A DNA stretch of 64,000 nucleotides, from positions 240,490 to 304,489 of the forward strand of contig NZ_JAKGAN010000005.1 of NCBI RefSeq assembly GCF_023061135.1, given 5' to 3'. This stretch comes from Chromohalobacter sarecensis. Its GTDB lineage: Bacteria > Pseudomonadota > Gammaproteobacteria > Pseudomonadales > Halomonadaceae. The notes beneath the pieces are model-generated. The model saw nothing but the letters and a program-made list of their open reading frames with translations. It did not search any database and was not told where the DNA came from. Both the position numbers and the translations under genes were made by a program. Shown here piece by piece: positions 18,119 through 28,041 of this stretch; the stretch's first letter is position 1, and every line of letters starts with the position of its first letter.

Positions 18119-19219
18119 ATGAACGATACGCTTACCCCATCCCCCGACATCCCTGACACGATGCGTGCCATCGTTGCCTACGCGCCGGAAGACTATCGAC
18201 TGGAAAACGTCGCAGTCCCCGATATCGGAGAAAAGGAAATCCTGGTCAAGGTCGAGGCCTGTGGCATCTGTGCCGGTGATCTCAAAGCGTATGAAGGCGC
18301 GCCGAGCTTCTGGGGTGACGAGGATCAGCCTGCCTATATCAAAGCGCCGATGATTCCAGGCCACGAGTTCATCGGGCACGTCGTCAAGATGGGCCCCGGT
18401 GCGACCGGTTTCGAGATCGGCGATCGGGTCATTTCCGAGCAGATCGTGCCGTGCTGGGACTGCCGCTTCTGTCATCGCGGCCAGTACTGGATGTGCGAGA
18501 AGCACGACGTGTATGGCTTCCAGAACAACGTCAACGGCGGCATGGCCGAGTACATGAAGTTCCCCAAGGAGGCCATCAACCACAAGCTGCCGGAGGATGT
18601 ACCGGTGGAGAACATCGTACTGACCGAGCCATTTTCCTGCTCCATGCACGCGGTGGAACGAGCGCAAATCCAGTTGGGAGACATCGTGGTGCTCTCCGGC
18701 GCGGGAACGCTGGGGTTGGGCATGATCGGACCCGCCAAGAAATCCGGCCCCGCCAAGCTGGTGGTGCTCGATCTGCACGGCGAACGCTTGGAACTGGCCA
18801 AGAAGTTCGGCGCTGACATGGTGCTCAACCCGAGCGAGGAAGATGTCGTCCAGATCGTCAAGGATATGACCGACGGCTATGGCTGCGACATCTACATCGA
18901 GGCGACCGGCGCGCCCAAGTCGGTGGAGCAGGGGCTGGCGATGTTGCGCAAGCTGGGACGTTTCGTCGAGTTCAGTGTGTTCAAGGATCCGGTGACGGTC
19001 GATTGGAGCATCATCAGTGACCGCAAGGAGCTCGACGTGCTGGGCTCGCACTTGGGGCCCTACTGCTACCCGCACGTGATCGAAGGCATCGAGAATGGCG
19101 ACTTTCCCACCGAAGGTGTGGTGACCCACAAGCTGCCACTGGCGGATTTCCACAAGGGGATCGAGCTGATGAGACACGACAGCAGCGCACTCAAGATCAT
19201 CCTCATGCCTGGGGCGTGA
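18119..19219 (+). CDS. Zinc-dependent polyol dehydrogenase (erythritol/L-threitol dehydrogenase-like)
   Basis: 366 aa, medium-chain dehydrogenase. Catalytic zinc ligands fit C51 (CGICAGD) and H82-E83 (GHEF). The structural lobe is C112, C115, C118 and C126. The NAD motif is SGAGTLGLGMIG. Overall pattern and length resemble sorbitol/threitol dehydrogenases of the EltD type, which oxidise tetritols to erythrulose. GGAGG at 18109-18113 selects the ATG at 18119 over 18107. It heads an operon with DUF2291 and ribose-type ABC genes. An erythritol or threitol substrate is the best fit with tal, tkt and the DHA-kinase family genes; pentitols are possible. Confidence 0.82.
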   Translation: MNDTLTPSPDIPDTMRAIVAYAPEDYRLENVAVPDIGEKEILVKVEACGICAGDLKAYEGAPSFWGDEDQPAYIKAPMIPGHEFIGHVVKMGPGATGFEIGDRVISEQIVPCWDCRFCHRGQYWMCEKHDVYGFQNNVNGGMAEYMKFPKEAINHKLPEDVPVENIVLTEPFSCSMHAVERAQIQLGDIVVLSGAGTLGLGMIGPAKKSGPAKLVVLDLHGERLELAKKFGADMVLNPSEEDVVQIVKDMTDGYGCDIYIEATGAPKSVEQGLAMLRKLGRFVEFSVFKDPVTVDWSIISDRKELDVLGSHLGPYCYPHVIEGIENGDFPTEGVVTHKLPLADFHKGIELMRHDSSALKIILMPGA

Positions 19220-19307
19220 TGTCGCGATGTCCTGCGTGATGACCACAACCGTCATTCGGCGTGGGACGTGATTACCACTCATCAGCGACGCCAGGGGGCG
19301 CTTCACC

Positions 19308-19958
19308 ATGACTTCAAATACGGCCGTCATGCCTACGAAACGGTGGCGAAAAAGACGCGGTAGAGCGGTGATGATCGGCGTTGCGGTCGCCCTGCTGGCC
19401 GTCATGGCCTGGGATACGACGGTGATGCCGATCGGAGCGGAAGAGGAGCAGGAAGGCGCGAAAATGGCGCGCTTCGCCGAGGAAGAGTTTCCCAAGATTC
19501 GCGAGGATATCGACAGCAGAGCCGTCGATATCGACGAGCTGTCCAGTGCGATTGCTGAAGACCAGAGCGCGGCGGGGGAAAAATACGGCGTGTCAGGCGG
19601 CGTCGGCCCCATCATGCCCGTCACCTTTACCGGTGTGGTGGGAGAAGGCGCGTCTGGGACGTACGAGGTCAAAGCCGACGGGGCGCCCGATGACCTCGTG
19701 GTGCGGGTTCAGACCGGACCGGCCATCAACGGTACTGACCTGCGGGATGCCACGGGGGAGATCGAGTTCGGTCAATTCAAGAATCAGATCGAATACCAGA
19801 ATGCGGGCGCCGCTCTGAACGATGCCATGAAGGCCCAGGTTCTATCGGATATCGATACACAGGCCCTGGAAGGCAAGACCGTGACGGTGATGGGCGTATT
19901 CCAGTTGATCAATCCGAATAACTGGCTCGTGACGCCGGTCGACTTTAGCGTGGAATGA
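19308..19958 (+). CDS. DUF2291-family periplasmic protein of a sugar ABC operon
   Basis: 216 aa. A basic N-terminus (KRWRKRRGR) leads into one hydrophobic helix (about residues 22-36) that acts as signal anchor; no lipobox cysteine is seen. The remainder is predicted periplasmic, with GPIMPVTFTGVVGEG near residue 100 and the C-terminal FQLINPNNWLVTPVDF typical of DUF2291. Genes of this family commonly sit in ribose/autoinducer-2-type ABC operons, but their role is unknown. It starts 88 bp after the dehydrogenase and ends 17 bp before the ATPase gene start. Confidence 0.8.
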   Translation: MTSNTAVMPTKRWRKRRGRAVMIGVAVALLAVMAWDTTVMPIGAEEEQEGAKMARFAEEEFPKIREDIDSRAVDIDELSSAIAEDQSAAGEKYGVSGGVGPIMPVTFTGVVGEGASGTYEVKADGAPDDLVVRVQTGPAINGTDLRDATGEIEFGQFKNQIEYQNAGAALNDAMKAQVLSDIDTQALEGKTVTVMGVFQLINPNNWLVTPVDFSVE

Positions 19959-19975
19959 GCCGGAGGCTTGATGCG

Positions 19976-21523
19976 ATGAACGAACATGCAGCCAGTCAAG
20001 AAGAGGCGCTGGGCAAGGTGATCCTGTCGGCGCGCAATATCGCCAAGTCATTCGGTAATGTTCATGCCTTGAAGGCCGTCAATTTCGATGTTCATTACGG
20101 GCAGGTGACGACGCTTTTCGGCGAGAATGGCGCGGGAAAATCGACGCTTATGAAGATTCTCTCGGGTGTCATTCAGCCATCATCGGGAGAAATCGTTCTC
20201 GAAGGTGAGCCGGTTCGCTTCTCCTCGACCACGGAGGCGCAGCGCCATGGGATATCGATTATTCACCAAGAGCTTAGTCTCGCGCCCAATTTGAGCGTCC
20301 GCGATAACGTCTTCATGGGCCGTGAAATCGTCGGCAAGGGCGGCGTCGATTACGCGGAGGAATCGCGCCAGACTCGTCAGCTCATGGAAGAGCTGGATGA
20401 ACCCATCGATCCACTCACGCCTGTGGAAGATCTGCGTCTCGGGCAGCAGCAGATCGTCGAGATCGCCCGGGCGTTATCCGTCAATTCGCGCATTCTGATC
20501 ATGGATGAGCCGACCTCGGCATTGAGCGCTTCGGAAGTCGAGGTGCTGTTTCGCGTGATTCGTGACCTGAAAAGCCGCGGCGTCTCGCTCGTCTATATCT
20601 CCCACCATCTCGAGGAAGCCCTGACCATTACCGACCATGCCGTGGTATTGCGCGATGGTCGGATGACGGCCTATGCCGCGCGTGCGGAGATCGATCTCGA
20701 GTGGATTGTACGCAACATGGTGGGGGAAAACTTCGATCTCGGCTCCCCGCCGGAAGGATACGCGATGGGGGATGCCGTTCTGTCGATCGAGGGTGTCACC
20801 GTTCCGGATGCGTCGGTCCCTGGGCGGGCTGTGGTCGATGACATGTCGTTGAGTGTGCGTGCTGGCGAGATCGTCTGCATCTACGGGTTGATGGGGGCGG
20901 GCCGCACCGAATTGCTCGAAAGCGTGGCGGGTCGTGGGGGGATGGTCGCAGGCCGGGTTCTGCTACATGGCGAGGACATCTCGCGGCTGAGTATCGCGGA
21001 GCGTATCGAAAAAGGCCTGGTACTGGTGCCGGAAGACCGTCAGCGCGATGGCCTGGTGCAGACGATGTCGGTGGGCGAGAACCTCTCGCTTGCCAGCATC
21101 GGTGCCTTTACCAAAGGGCTACTGACATCGCGTGGGCGTGAACGCCACGTGGTGGGGGACTCGATCAGTAACGTTCACATCAAGACCGATGGCCCTGCCG
21201 CCTCTATCGGTTCGTTATCCGGCGGCAATCAGCAGAAGGTCGTGATCGGCAAGATGATGGCGACGCATCCCCGAGTCGTACTACTCGACGAGCCCAGTCG
21301 GGGGATCGATATCGGTGCCAAGGCTGAGGTCTTCAGGCTGCTCAGCGAGGGCGCGGCGCAACAGGGCTTGGCCGTGGTGTTTTCGACGTCGGAAGTCGGC
21401 GAATGCCTGAGTATTGCCCACCGTATCGTCGTCATGAGTCGTGGCCGGATTGCGGCCGAATTCGGTGCCGATGCCACCAAAGAAGAGATTATGGCTGCCT
21501 CGGGCGAGGCCGTGGTCGCTTGA
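19976..21523 (+). CDS. Sugar ABC transporter ATP-binding protein (RbsA/MglA type, two ATPase domains)
   Basis: 515 aa. The N-terminal half has Walker A GENGAGKST, signature LRLGQQQ and Walker B ILIMDEP. The C-terminal half has a degenerate Walker A (GLMGAGRTE), signature LSGGNQQKV and Walker B VVLLDEPSRG. This intact/degenerate pairing is normal for carbohydrate-type fused ATPases. The start at 19976 is chosen for the CGGAGG 8 bp upstream; an in-frame ATG at 19955 overlaps the previous stop but lacks a good ribosome site. It powers import through the following permease. Confidence 0.93.
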   Translation: MNEHAASQEEALGKVILSARNIAKSFGNVHALKAVNFDVHYGQVTTLFGENGAGKSTLMKILSGVIQPSSGEIVLEGEPVRFSSTTEAQRHGISIIHQELSLAPNLSVRDNVFMGREIVGKGGVDYAEESRQTRQLMEELDEPIDPLTPVEDLRLGQQQIVEIARALSVNSRILIMDEPTSALSASEVEVLFRVIRDLKSRGVSLVYISHHLEEALTITDHAVVLRDGRMTAYAARAEIDLEWIVRNMVGENFDLGSPPEGYAMGDAVLSIEGVTVPDASVPGRAVVDDMSLSVRAGEIVCIYGLMGAGRTELLESVAGRGGMVAGRVLLHGEDISRLSIAERIEKGLVLVPEDRQRDGLVQTMSVGENLSLASIGAFTKGLLTSRGRERHVVGDSISNVHIKTDGPAASIGSLSGGNQQKVVIGKMMATHPRVVLLDEPSRGIDIGAKAEVFRLLSEGAAQQGLAVVFSTSEVGECLSIAHRIVVMSRGRIAAEFGADATKEEIMAASGEAVVA

Positions 21524-21550
21524 TCCACTTGTACAGCGGAGATAATCACA

Positions 21551-22702
21551 ATGTCTGATGTCAGCCAAGATAACGACAATGAGCGCGGCAAGCTATTCGG
21601 TGGCGATTTCGATATAAAGCGTGTGCTTCTAGAAGGGCGTGCGTTCTTCGCCTTGATCGCGATCATCGTCATTTTCTCGATTCTTTCCCCGGTCTATTTC
21701 TCGACCAGCAACTTCCTGACCATGTCGTCGCACGTCGCCATCTTCGGCCTGCTCTCGCTGGGTATGTTGCTGGTCATCCTGACGGGCGGCATCGACCTTT
21801 CCGTGGGCTCGACGCTTGGCCTGGCGGGCGTCTTCGCGGGCTTTCTGATGCAGGGCGTTTCCTTCGAGATACTGGGTGTCGTGTTCTATCCCCCGGTGTG
21901 GGTCGTGGTCATCCTGACATGCGGGTTGGGCGCACTGGTCGGCGCGATCAATGGCGTGCTGATTGCGTATTTCAAGGTGCCCGCCTTCGTGGCGACATTG
22001 GGACTCTTGTACGTGGCAAGAGGTGTTGCCCTGCTGATGACCGACGGGTTGACCTTTAACAATCTGGGCGGTAGTCCGGAGCTGGGTAATACCGGTTTCG
22101 ACTGGTTGGGCTTCAATCGATTGCTCGGGATTCCGGTCGGTGTCTTGATTCTTGCGGCCGTGGCAATTGTCGGCATCCTGCTGCTGGCGCGCACACCGTT
22201 TGGGCGTTGGGTGTATTCCACCGGGGGTAACGCCCGTGCCGCAGAGCTTTCCGGGGTGCCGGTCAAGCGTGTGCAGGTGTTGGTATATGTGATCTCGGGC
22301 ATTTGCGCGGCGATTGCCGGGCTGGTGCTGTCATCTCAATTGACCTCGGCAGGGCCGACCGCCGGGACGACCTATGAATTGACCGCGATTGCGGGTGTCG
22401 TCATCGGCGGTGCAGCACTCACCGGGGGGCGCGGCAATGTGCGCGGCACGTTGCTGGGGGCCTTCGTGATCGGGTTTCTCTCCGATGGGCTGGTCATCAT
22501 CGGGGTTTCTTCCTATTGGCAGACCGTGTTCACAGGGGCCGTCATCATTCTTGCGGTCTTGCTCAACAGTATTCAGTACAGCGGTCAGAAGAAGCAGAAA
22601 GCCTCTTCCGATGGCAAGACGACTTCGCCGCAACCGGAGGGCGCCACTGGGCGTTCGCCGGCCTCGGGAAGTACTGCCGGTAAAGCCGGTACACAATCAT
22701 AA
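21551..22702 (+). CDS. Sugar ABC transporter permease (RbsC type)
   Basis: 383 aa, about 9-10 membrane helices. The hallmark GGIDLSVGSTLGLAGV near residue 80 and GGNARAAELSGV near 220 are both present, as in RbsC-family permeases. The C-terminal 45 residues are polar (KKQKASSDGK, Ser/Gly-rich) and cytoplasmic, longer than usual. GGAGATAA precedes the ATG. A single permease gene implies a homodimeric channel, as in the ribose system. Confidence 0.93.
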   Translation: MSDVSQDNDNERGKLFGGDFDIKRVLLEGRAFFALIAIIVIFSILSPVYFSTSNFLTMSSHVAIFGLLSLGMLLVILTGGIDLSVGSTLGLAGVFAGFLMQGVSFEILGVVFYPPVWVVVILTCGLGALVGAINGVLIAYFKVPAFVATLGLLYVARGVALLMTDGLTFNNLGGSPELGNTGFDWLGFNRLLGIPVGVLILAAVAIVGILLLARTPFGRWVYSTGGNARAAELSGVPVKRVQVLVYVISGICAAIAGLVLSSQLTSAGPTAGTTYELTAIAGVVIGGAALTGGRGNVRGTLLGAFVIGFLSDGLVIIGVSSYWQTVFTGAVIILAVLLNSIQYSGQKKQKASSDGKTTSPQPEGATGRSPASGSTAGKAGTQS

Positions 22703-22721
22703 GAGTAAAAGGTGATCGATT

Positions 22722-23678
22722 ATGTTCATGAAAGGAAAACGCCTGCTGATAGCTGCACTGGCCGTGAGCACGCCGCTCTTCGCGGGTGGGGTCGCGGCCC
22801 AGGACGAAGGACGTATCTCCATTATCGTCAACGACACCTCCAACCCCTACTGGTTCACGGAAGGCAAGATCGCCGAGGAAACCGCCGAAGAACTTGGCTA
22901 TCGTGCCGAGGTGAGCTCTCACAAGGGGGACACCAACACGGAAAGCAACCAGATCGATACGGCCATCACCAATGGTGTCGAGGCGATCATCCTCGATCCG
23001 GCCAACGCCGACGGTTCCATCGGGGCGGTACGCAAGGCCGTCGAAGCGGACATCCCGGTGTTTATCATCAATGCCGAAATCAACGAGCAGGGGCTGGCTC
23101 AGGCACAGCTCGTCTCGAACAACGCCCAGGGTGCGGCGCTGGGGGCACAGCAGTGGATCAAGAGCGTCGGCGATTCGGCACGCTACGTGGAGTTGAAGGG
23201 CGCGCCTTCGGATAACAACGCCGCCACCCGTTCCAACGGTTACGAAACCGTGCTCAGCCAATATCCTGGCCTCGAGCGGGTCGGCGTCGATGTCGCCAAC
23301 TGGGATAGAACTGAAGGGTTCAACAAGACGCAGAGCATGTTGCAGGCTAATCCCGATATCGATGGCGTGATCAGCGGTAACGACGAGATGGCGCTGGGGG
23401 CGATCTCGGCCTTGAAGGAGGCCGGCAAGCTCGATGACGTGGTCGTGGGGGGCTTCGATGGCTCGCCCGATGCGGTCGAGGCGGTCAAAGCCGGCGAGAT
23501 GGAATATACCGTGTTGCAGCCGGTGGCCATCTTCTCGGAGACAGCGGTGCGCATGGCGGATAAATACATCAAGAACGGTGAAACCGGCATGGATGGCGAG
23601 AAGAGGCTCTTCGACTGCTTCCTCATCACCTCGGACAATGCCGATCAATACACCGACCCGTTCGTGCTCGAGCAGTAA
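22722..23678 (+). CDS. Sugar/polyol ABC transporter periplasmic binding protein (RbsB type)
   Basis: 318 aa. A signal peptide (about residues 1-26, cleaved after GVAA or VAAQ) precedes a type I periplasmic-binding fold. VNDTSNPYWFTEGK, the DPANADGS hinge, ISGNDEMALGAISAL and VVGGFDGSPDAVEAV line the expected ligand cleft. It is the last gene of the operon, 19 bp after the permease and followed by a terminator. Ligand specificity cannot be read from sequence alone; the dehydrogenase in the operon points to a polyol. Purified protein with a polyol panel would settle it. Confidence 0.92.
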   Translation: MFMKGKRLLIAALAVSTPLFAGGVAAQDEGRISIIVNDTSNPYWFTEGKIAEETAEELGYRAEVSSHKGDTNTESNQIDTAITNGVEAIILDPANADGSIGAVRKAVEADIPVFIINAEINEQGLAQAQLVSNNAQGAALGAQQWIKSVGDSARYVELKGAPSDNNAATRSNGYETVLSQYPGLERVGVDVANWDRTEGFNKTQSMLQANPDIDGVISGNDEMALGAISALKEAGKLDDVVVGGFDGSPDAVEAVKAGEMEYTVLQPVAIFSETAVRMADKYIKNGETGMDGEKRLFDCFLITSDNADQYTDPFVLEQ

Positions 23679-23694
23679 TCCTTCCCTTAATCGA

Positions 23695-23719
23695 TTGAGA
23701 GCGCCGGTGGCGCTCTCAA
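23695..23719. terminator. Bidirectional terminator hairpin
   Basis: Perfect 11-bp stem TTGAGAGCGCC (23695-23705) / GGCGCTCTCAA (23709-23719), loop GGT. It lies between the ABC operon and the converging fba gene. There is no long T run on the plus side. Confidence 0.7.
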
Positions 23720-23741
23720 GTCTCCCGGTCTCGATAGGGCC

Positions 23742-24806
23742 TTACGAGACCTGCGGCTTCAACTCGCCCCGTGCATAACGCTCGAACATGCGTTCGAGGT
23801 TGAGCGGGGCGATCTTGCTGGCTTGGCCGGCGGTGCCGAAGGCCTCGAAACGCTGGATGCACACATCGCGCATGGCGGTGACGCTTGCCTTGAGGAACTT
23901 GCGCGGGTCGAACTCGCTGGGGTTCTCGGCCAGGAAGCGGCGTACCGCGCCGGTGGACGCCAAGCGCAGGTCGGTGTCGATATTGACCTTGCGCACGCCA
24001 TGCTTGATGCCTTCGACGATTTCCTCGACCGGGACGCCATAGGTCTCGGGAATCTCGCCGCCATGGGCGTTGATGATTTCCAACCATTCCTGCGGCACCG
24101 AGCTGGAGCCGTGCATCACCAGGTGGGTGTCGGGAATGCGCGCGTGAATTTCCTTGATGCGCTGAATAGAGAGAATGTCGCCCGTCGGTGGCCGCGTAAA
24201 CTTGTAGGCGCCGTGGCTGGTGCCGATGGCGATGGCCAGGGCGTCGACTTGGGTAGCGTCGACGAACTGCGCGGCCTCTTCCGGGTCGGTCAGCAGTTGG
24301 CTGTGATCCAGCGTGCCCTCGGCGCCGATGCCGTCTTCCTCACCGGCCTGACCGGTTTCCAGCGAGCCCAGGCAGCCCAATTCCCCTTCCACCGAGACGC
24401 CACAGGCGTGCGCCATTTCCACCGCGCGACGGGTGACGTCGACATTGTAGGCATAGTCGGCGGGCGTCTTGCCGTCTTCCTTGAGCGAGCCGTCCATCAT
24501 CACCGAGGAGAAGCCGAGCTGGATGGAGCGCTGGCAGACATCGGGGCTGGTGCCGTGATCCTGGTGCATGACCACCGGGATATGCGGAAACTCTTCGACG
24601 GCGGCCAGGATCAGGTGGCGCAGGAAGGGCGCACCGGCGTATTTGCGCGCGCCTGCGGAGGCTTGCACGATCACCGGTGAGTCGGTCTTGTCGGCGGCCT
24701 CCATGATGGCGCGCATCTGTTCCAGGTTGTTGACGTTGAACGCGGGAACGCCATAGGCGTGTTCGGCGGCGTGGTCGAGCAGTTGACGCAGGCTGATCAG
24801 AGCCAT
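23742..24806 (-). CDS. fba: Class II fructose-bisphosphate aldolase
   Basis: 354 aa, zinc-dependent class IIB (Calvin-cycle type). It splits or forms fructose 1,6-bisphosphate. Zinc ligands are expected in MHQDHG, in the Glu of SVEGELG and in HGAYKF and MHGSSS, all present; the C-terminal [12 protein letters not shown] is typical. It is the third gene of a leftward epd-pgk-fba cluster, the order seen in E. coli, 100 bp after pgk. A second, unrelated class I aldolase is at 28601-29653. Confidence 0.96.
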   Translation of the reverse strand: MALISLRQLLDHAAEHAYGVPAFNVNNLEQMRAIMEAADKTDSPVIVQASAGARKYAGAPFLRHLILAAVEEFPHIPVVMHQDHGTSPDVCQRSIQLGFSSVMMDGSLKEDGKTPADYAYNVDVTRRAVEMAHACGVSVEGELGCLGSLETGQAGEEDGIGAEGTLDHSQLLTDPEEAAQFVDATQVDALAIAIGTSHGAYKFTRPPTGDILSIQRIKEIHARIPDTHLVMHGSSSVPQEWLEIINAHGGEIPETYGVPVEEIVEGIKHGVRKVNIDTDLRLASTGAVRRFLAENPSEFDPRKFLKASVTAMRDVCIQRFEAFGTAGQASKIAPLNLERMFERYARGELKPQVS

Positions 24807-24906
24807 GGGGAGTGTGATTCCTCTGGAAGTGCAGGGCGGCCCGCAGGCCGCCGATCATGACGTAGTGATTTGAGATGTCTTGGTTTGCGCAGTGGCGTGA
24901 GCCGGG

Positions 24907-26070
24907 TTACCGAGAGGCGGCTTCGAGGGCCGCCACGGCGGGCAGTTGCTTGCCTTCCACGTATTCGAGGAAGGCGCCGCCGCCGGTGGAAATGTAGGAG
25001 ACATCATCGGCGACGCCATACTTGTCGATGGCTGCCAGAGTGTCGCCGCCACCGGCGATGGAGAAGGCCGGGCTGGCGGCGATGGCGCGCGCGAGCGTTT
25101 CCGTGCCCTTGCCGAACTGGTCGATCTCGAACACGCCGACGGGGCCGTTCCATAGGATGGTGCCGGCGTTGTCTAGCAGTGCGGCGAAGCGCTTGGCGGT
25201 GTCTGGGCCGATATCGAGGATCATGTCGTCGTCGGCGATCTGGTCGAGCGGTTTCACCGTGGCTTCGGCCTGTTCGGAGAACTCGGTAGCGACCACCACA
25301 TCGGATGGCAGCGGAATGTCGACCTTGGCCATCAATGTCTTGGCTTGATCGACCAAGTCCGCTTCATGCAGCGATTTGCCGACGTTGTAGCCCGCCGCGG
25401 CAATGAAGGTGTTGGCGATGCCGCCGCCGACGATCAGTTGATCGCACTTCTCGGAGAGCGCGGTGAGCACCTCGAGCTTGGTGGAGACCTTGGAGCCGCC
25501 GACGATGGCCAGCATCGGGCGTGCCGGCGTGGCGAGTGCTTTTTCCAGGGCGTCGAGCTCGCCGGAAAGCAGTGGTCCGGCGCACGCCAACGGTGCGAAA
25601 CGCGCCACGCCGTGGGTGGAGGCCTGGGCTCGGTGCGCGGTACCGAAGGCGTCCATGACGAAGACGTCGCAGAGTGCGGCGTAGGTCTTGGCCAGTGTCT
25701 CGTCGTCTTTCTTTTCGCCGCTGTTATAGCGCACGTTCTCGAGCAGTACGACCTCGCCGTCGGCGATCTCGACGCTGCCGTCGAGATAGTCCTTTTCCAG
25801 ACGTACCTCGCGGTTCAGCAGCTTGCCGAGGTGCGTCGCCACCGGCGCGAGCGAGAATTCATCGGCGGGCTCGCCTTCGGTGGGGCGGCCCAAGTGGCTC
25901 ATCAGCATCACTCGAGCGCCGGCGTCGAGCGCGGCCTGGATGGTCGGCAGACAGGCGCGCAGGCGCGCATCGCTGGTGACTTGGTCGCCCTTGATGGGCA
26001 CGTTGAGATCTTCACGAATCAGTACACGTTTTCCGGCGAGATCCAGATCGGTCATCTTGCGCACGTTCAT
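24907..26070 (-). CDS. pgk: Phosphoglycerate kinase
   Basis: 387 aa, identical in length to E. coli Pgk. It catalyses 1,3-bisphosphoglycerate plus ADP to 3-phosphoglycerate plus [23 protein letters not shown], the two-domain layout and the C-terminal [13 protein letters not shown] and [13 protein letters not shown] nucleotide site are intact. The ATG at 26070 has AGGAAC upstream; a GTG at 26085 is in frame but lacks spacing support. It starts 11 bp after epd ends, so the two are cotranscribed. Confidence 0.97.
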   Translation of the reverse strand: MNVRKMTDLDLAGKRVLIREDLNVPIKGDQVTSDARLRACLPTIQAALDAGARVMLMSHLGRPTEGEPADEFSLAPVATHLGKLLNREVRLEKDYLDGSVEIADGEVVLLENVRYNSGEKKDDETLAKTYAALCDVFVMDAFGTAHRAQASTHGVARFAPLACAGPLLSGELDALEKALATPARPMLAIVGGSKVSTKLEVLTALSEKCDQLIVGGGIANTFIAAAGYNVGKSLHEADLVDQAKTLMAKVDIPLPSDVVVATEFSEQAEATVKPLDQIADDDMILDIGPDTAKRFAALLDNAGTILWNGPVGVFEIDQFGKGTETLARAIAASPAFSIAGGGDTLAAIDKYGVADDVSYISTGGGAFLEYVEGKQLPAVAALEAASR

Positions 26071-26081
26071 GGGCGTGTTCC

Positions 26082-27173
26082 TCACTTGGGTGAAGGGATG
26101 TCAGACGACAACGATGATGTCGAGGGTGCGGCGCGCGTCGGTGTAGCGGAAGCGGTCTGGGTGGCGAGTGCCAGCCAGTGTGTCGCCACGTCGAGCATGC
26201 GGTTGGCGAAGCCCCACTCGTTGTCGAACCAGCACAGCATCTTGATCAGATGGCTGCCGGCCACGCGGGTCTGGGTGGCGTCCACGATACCCGAGCGCGG
26301 ATCGTGGTTGAAGTCGACCGAGGTCACCGGCTCCTGAGTGTAGCCGAGCAAGCCATGGAGCCGTTCGTGGCTGGCGGCCTGCAACAGCGCGTTGACTTGC
26401 TCGGCCGTGGTGGCCTCGCGCACCGAGAGCGCCATGTCCATGGCCGAGACGTTGATGGTCGGCACGCGCACATGCAGACACTCGAAGCGCCCGGCGAGAT
26501 GCGGCATAAGGCGCTCGATACCGCGTGCCAGCCCGGTATCCACGGGGATGATCGAGTGCATGGCCGAGCGCGTCAGGCGCAGATCGGTCTTGTGATAGGC
26601 GTCGATCACCGGCTGGTCGTTCATCGCCGAATGAATGGTGGTAGTCACGCCATGTTCCAGCCCCAGCGCCTCGTCGAGTACGGTCAATAGCGGCACCAGA
26701 CAGTTGGTGGTGCAGGACGCCGCGGAAACGATGCGCATTTCGGGACGCAGCTCGGCGTCGTTGATGCCATGCACGATGGTGGCGTCGACATCGGCTTCGG
26801 CGGGCTGCGAGAAGAGCAGTCGTTGCGCGCCGGCGGCGATATGCCGCTCGGCGGTGGCGCGGTCCTTGAAGCTGCCCGAGCATTCGAGCACCAGGTCGAT
26901 ATCAAGCTCTGCCCAGGGGAGGCGCGTGGGGTCGGGCTCGGAGAGCACGCGGATGGCATGGCCGTCGATGACCAGCGCACCGTCGCGGGTTTCCACCTGG
27001 CCGGGAAAGCGCCCATGGGTGGTGTCGTAGCGCGTCAAATAGGCGATGGTATCGAGATCGGAAAGCTCGTTGATGGCTACCACGACCAGGTCAGTGGCAT
27101 GGCGCTCGGTGAGGGCTCGCAGGACACATTGGCCGATACGACCGTAACCATTGATGGCGATGCGATAGGACAT
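26082..27173 (-). CDS. epd: Erythrose-4-phosphate dehydrogenase
   Basis: 363 aa, GAPDH family. NAD motif INGYGRIG and nucleophile Cys in SAASCTTNC are clear. Epd-specific segments include [18 protein letters not shown] and [19 protein letters not shown]. Epd oxidises D-erythrose 4-phosphate to 4-phosphoerythronate for pyridoxal phosphate synthesis. The start MSYRIAING is chosen over a longer open frame because the conserved N-terminus begins there. Its substrate is the predicted end product of the neighbouring polyol locus, although epd-pgk-fba is also the standard enterobacterial order, so the proximity may be coincidental. A GAPDH role is less likely. Confidence 0.9.
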   Translation of the reverse strand: MSYRIAINGYGRIGQCVLRALTERHATDLVVVAINELSDLDTIAYLTRYDTTHGRFPGQVETRDGALVIDGHAIRVLSEPDPTRLPWAELDIDLVLECSGSFKDRATAERHIAAGAQRLLFSQPAEADVDATIVHGINDAELRPEMRIVSAASCTTNCLVPLLTVLDEALGLEHGVTTTIHSAMNDQPVIDAYHKTDLRLTRSAMHSIIPVDTGLARGIERLMPHLAGRFECLHVRVPTINVSAMDMALSVREATTAEQVNALLQAASHERLHGLLGYTQEPVTSVDFNHDPRSGIVDATQTRVAGSHLIKMLCWFDNEWGFANRMLDVATHWLALATQTASATPTRAAPSTSSLSSDIPSPK

Positions 27174-27312
27174 GGATAGACGCTCGGGAGCCCCGCTTCG
27201 ACAGTGAAGCGCCGATGTTAGCGCAGTTACGCCCCGCTTGCCCAAGGCCATGTGACGTCGGCATGACATGACACGATTCAGTTTGGAAATTCATGTCACC
27301 GTAGGCGGGCGC

Positions 27313-28041
27313 TTATCCCATTAGATGCCACATCAAGGGTAGCCATAGCGCGGTGAACACGCCGGTCAGGCTCATACCCAGCGAAGCGAAAGCGCCGGCG
27401 GTGGGGCCGATGTCGAAAGCGCGCACGGTGCCGATGGCGTGTCCGTTGAGGCCCAGCGCGAAGCCGATAACGCGTTGATCGTGGATGTTGCCCCAGCGTG
27501 CTAGCAGCGTGATGCTGAGCGTGGCCATCACCCCGGTGATCAGCAAGGCGCCCATCAGCAGCGATACGGAGCCGCCCAGTTCTTGGGTGATGCCCATGGC
27601 GATGGGCGCGGTGACCGATTTGGGGGCGAGCGAGGCCAGCACTTGGGGCGGTGCGTCCAACAGCCAGGCGATGCCCACTGCGTAACCGGCCGCGAGCATG
27701 GCAGCGGGCGGCAAGGTGAGGACAATGGGCCGCCACAATGTCCGAATGTGGTGCACCTGCTGGTAGAGCGGCACGCCCAGGGCCACGGTGGCGGGGCCCA
27801 GCAGCCAGGTCAGCCAGCCGACGCCATGGCGGTATTCGGTGTAGTCGAGCGGCAACAGCGCCAGCAAGCCGGCCAGCAGGCAGGCGGCGAGCAGAATGGG
27901 TGGGCACCAGGCGGGCGAGCGCAGCCAGCCAAAAAGTCGCAGGCCGGCGAAATAGGCCGCCAGGGTGAGCACGATGGCGGTTTCGGGACGTTGCGAGAGA
28001 TCGCTCGTCAGTATCTCCAGGCGAAGTAATAGCTCACTCAT
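27313..28041 (-). CDS. lrgB: LrgB/YohK-family membrane protein
   Basis: 242 aa with about 6-7 hydrophobic helices. The LAPKSVTAPIAMGITQELGG segment and FALGLNGHAIGTVRAF near the C-terminus are family signatures. LrgB partners with holin-like LrgA; the pair is linked to cell-lysis control and, in several bacteria and chloroplasts, to pyruvate or glycolate transport. It overlaps lrgA by 8 bp, so translation is probably coupled. Confidence 0.9.
   Translation of the reverse strand: MSELLLRLEILTSDLSQRPETAIVLTLAAYFAGLRLFGWLRSPAWCPPILLAACLLAGLLALLPLDYTEYRHGVGWLTWLLGPATVALGVPLYQQVHHIRTLWRPIVLTLPPAAMLAAGYAVGIAWLLDAPPQVLASLAPKSVTAPIAMGITQELGGSVSLLMGALLITGVMATLSITLLARWGNIHDQRVIGFALGLNGHAIGTVRAFDIGPTAGAFASLGMSLTGVFTALWLPLMWHLMG

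Noticed and set aside
18104..19672. 522-codon minus-strand frame opposite the polyol dehydrogenase gene
   Set aside because: The plus strand encodes an intact zinc dehydrogenase; the antisense product lacks any motif.
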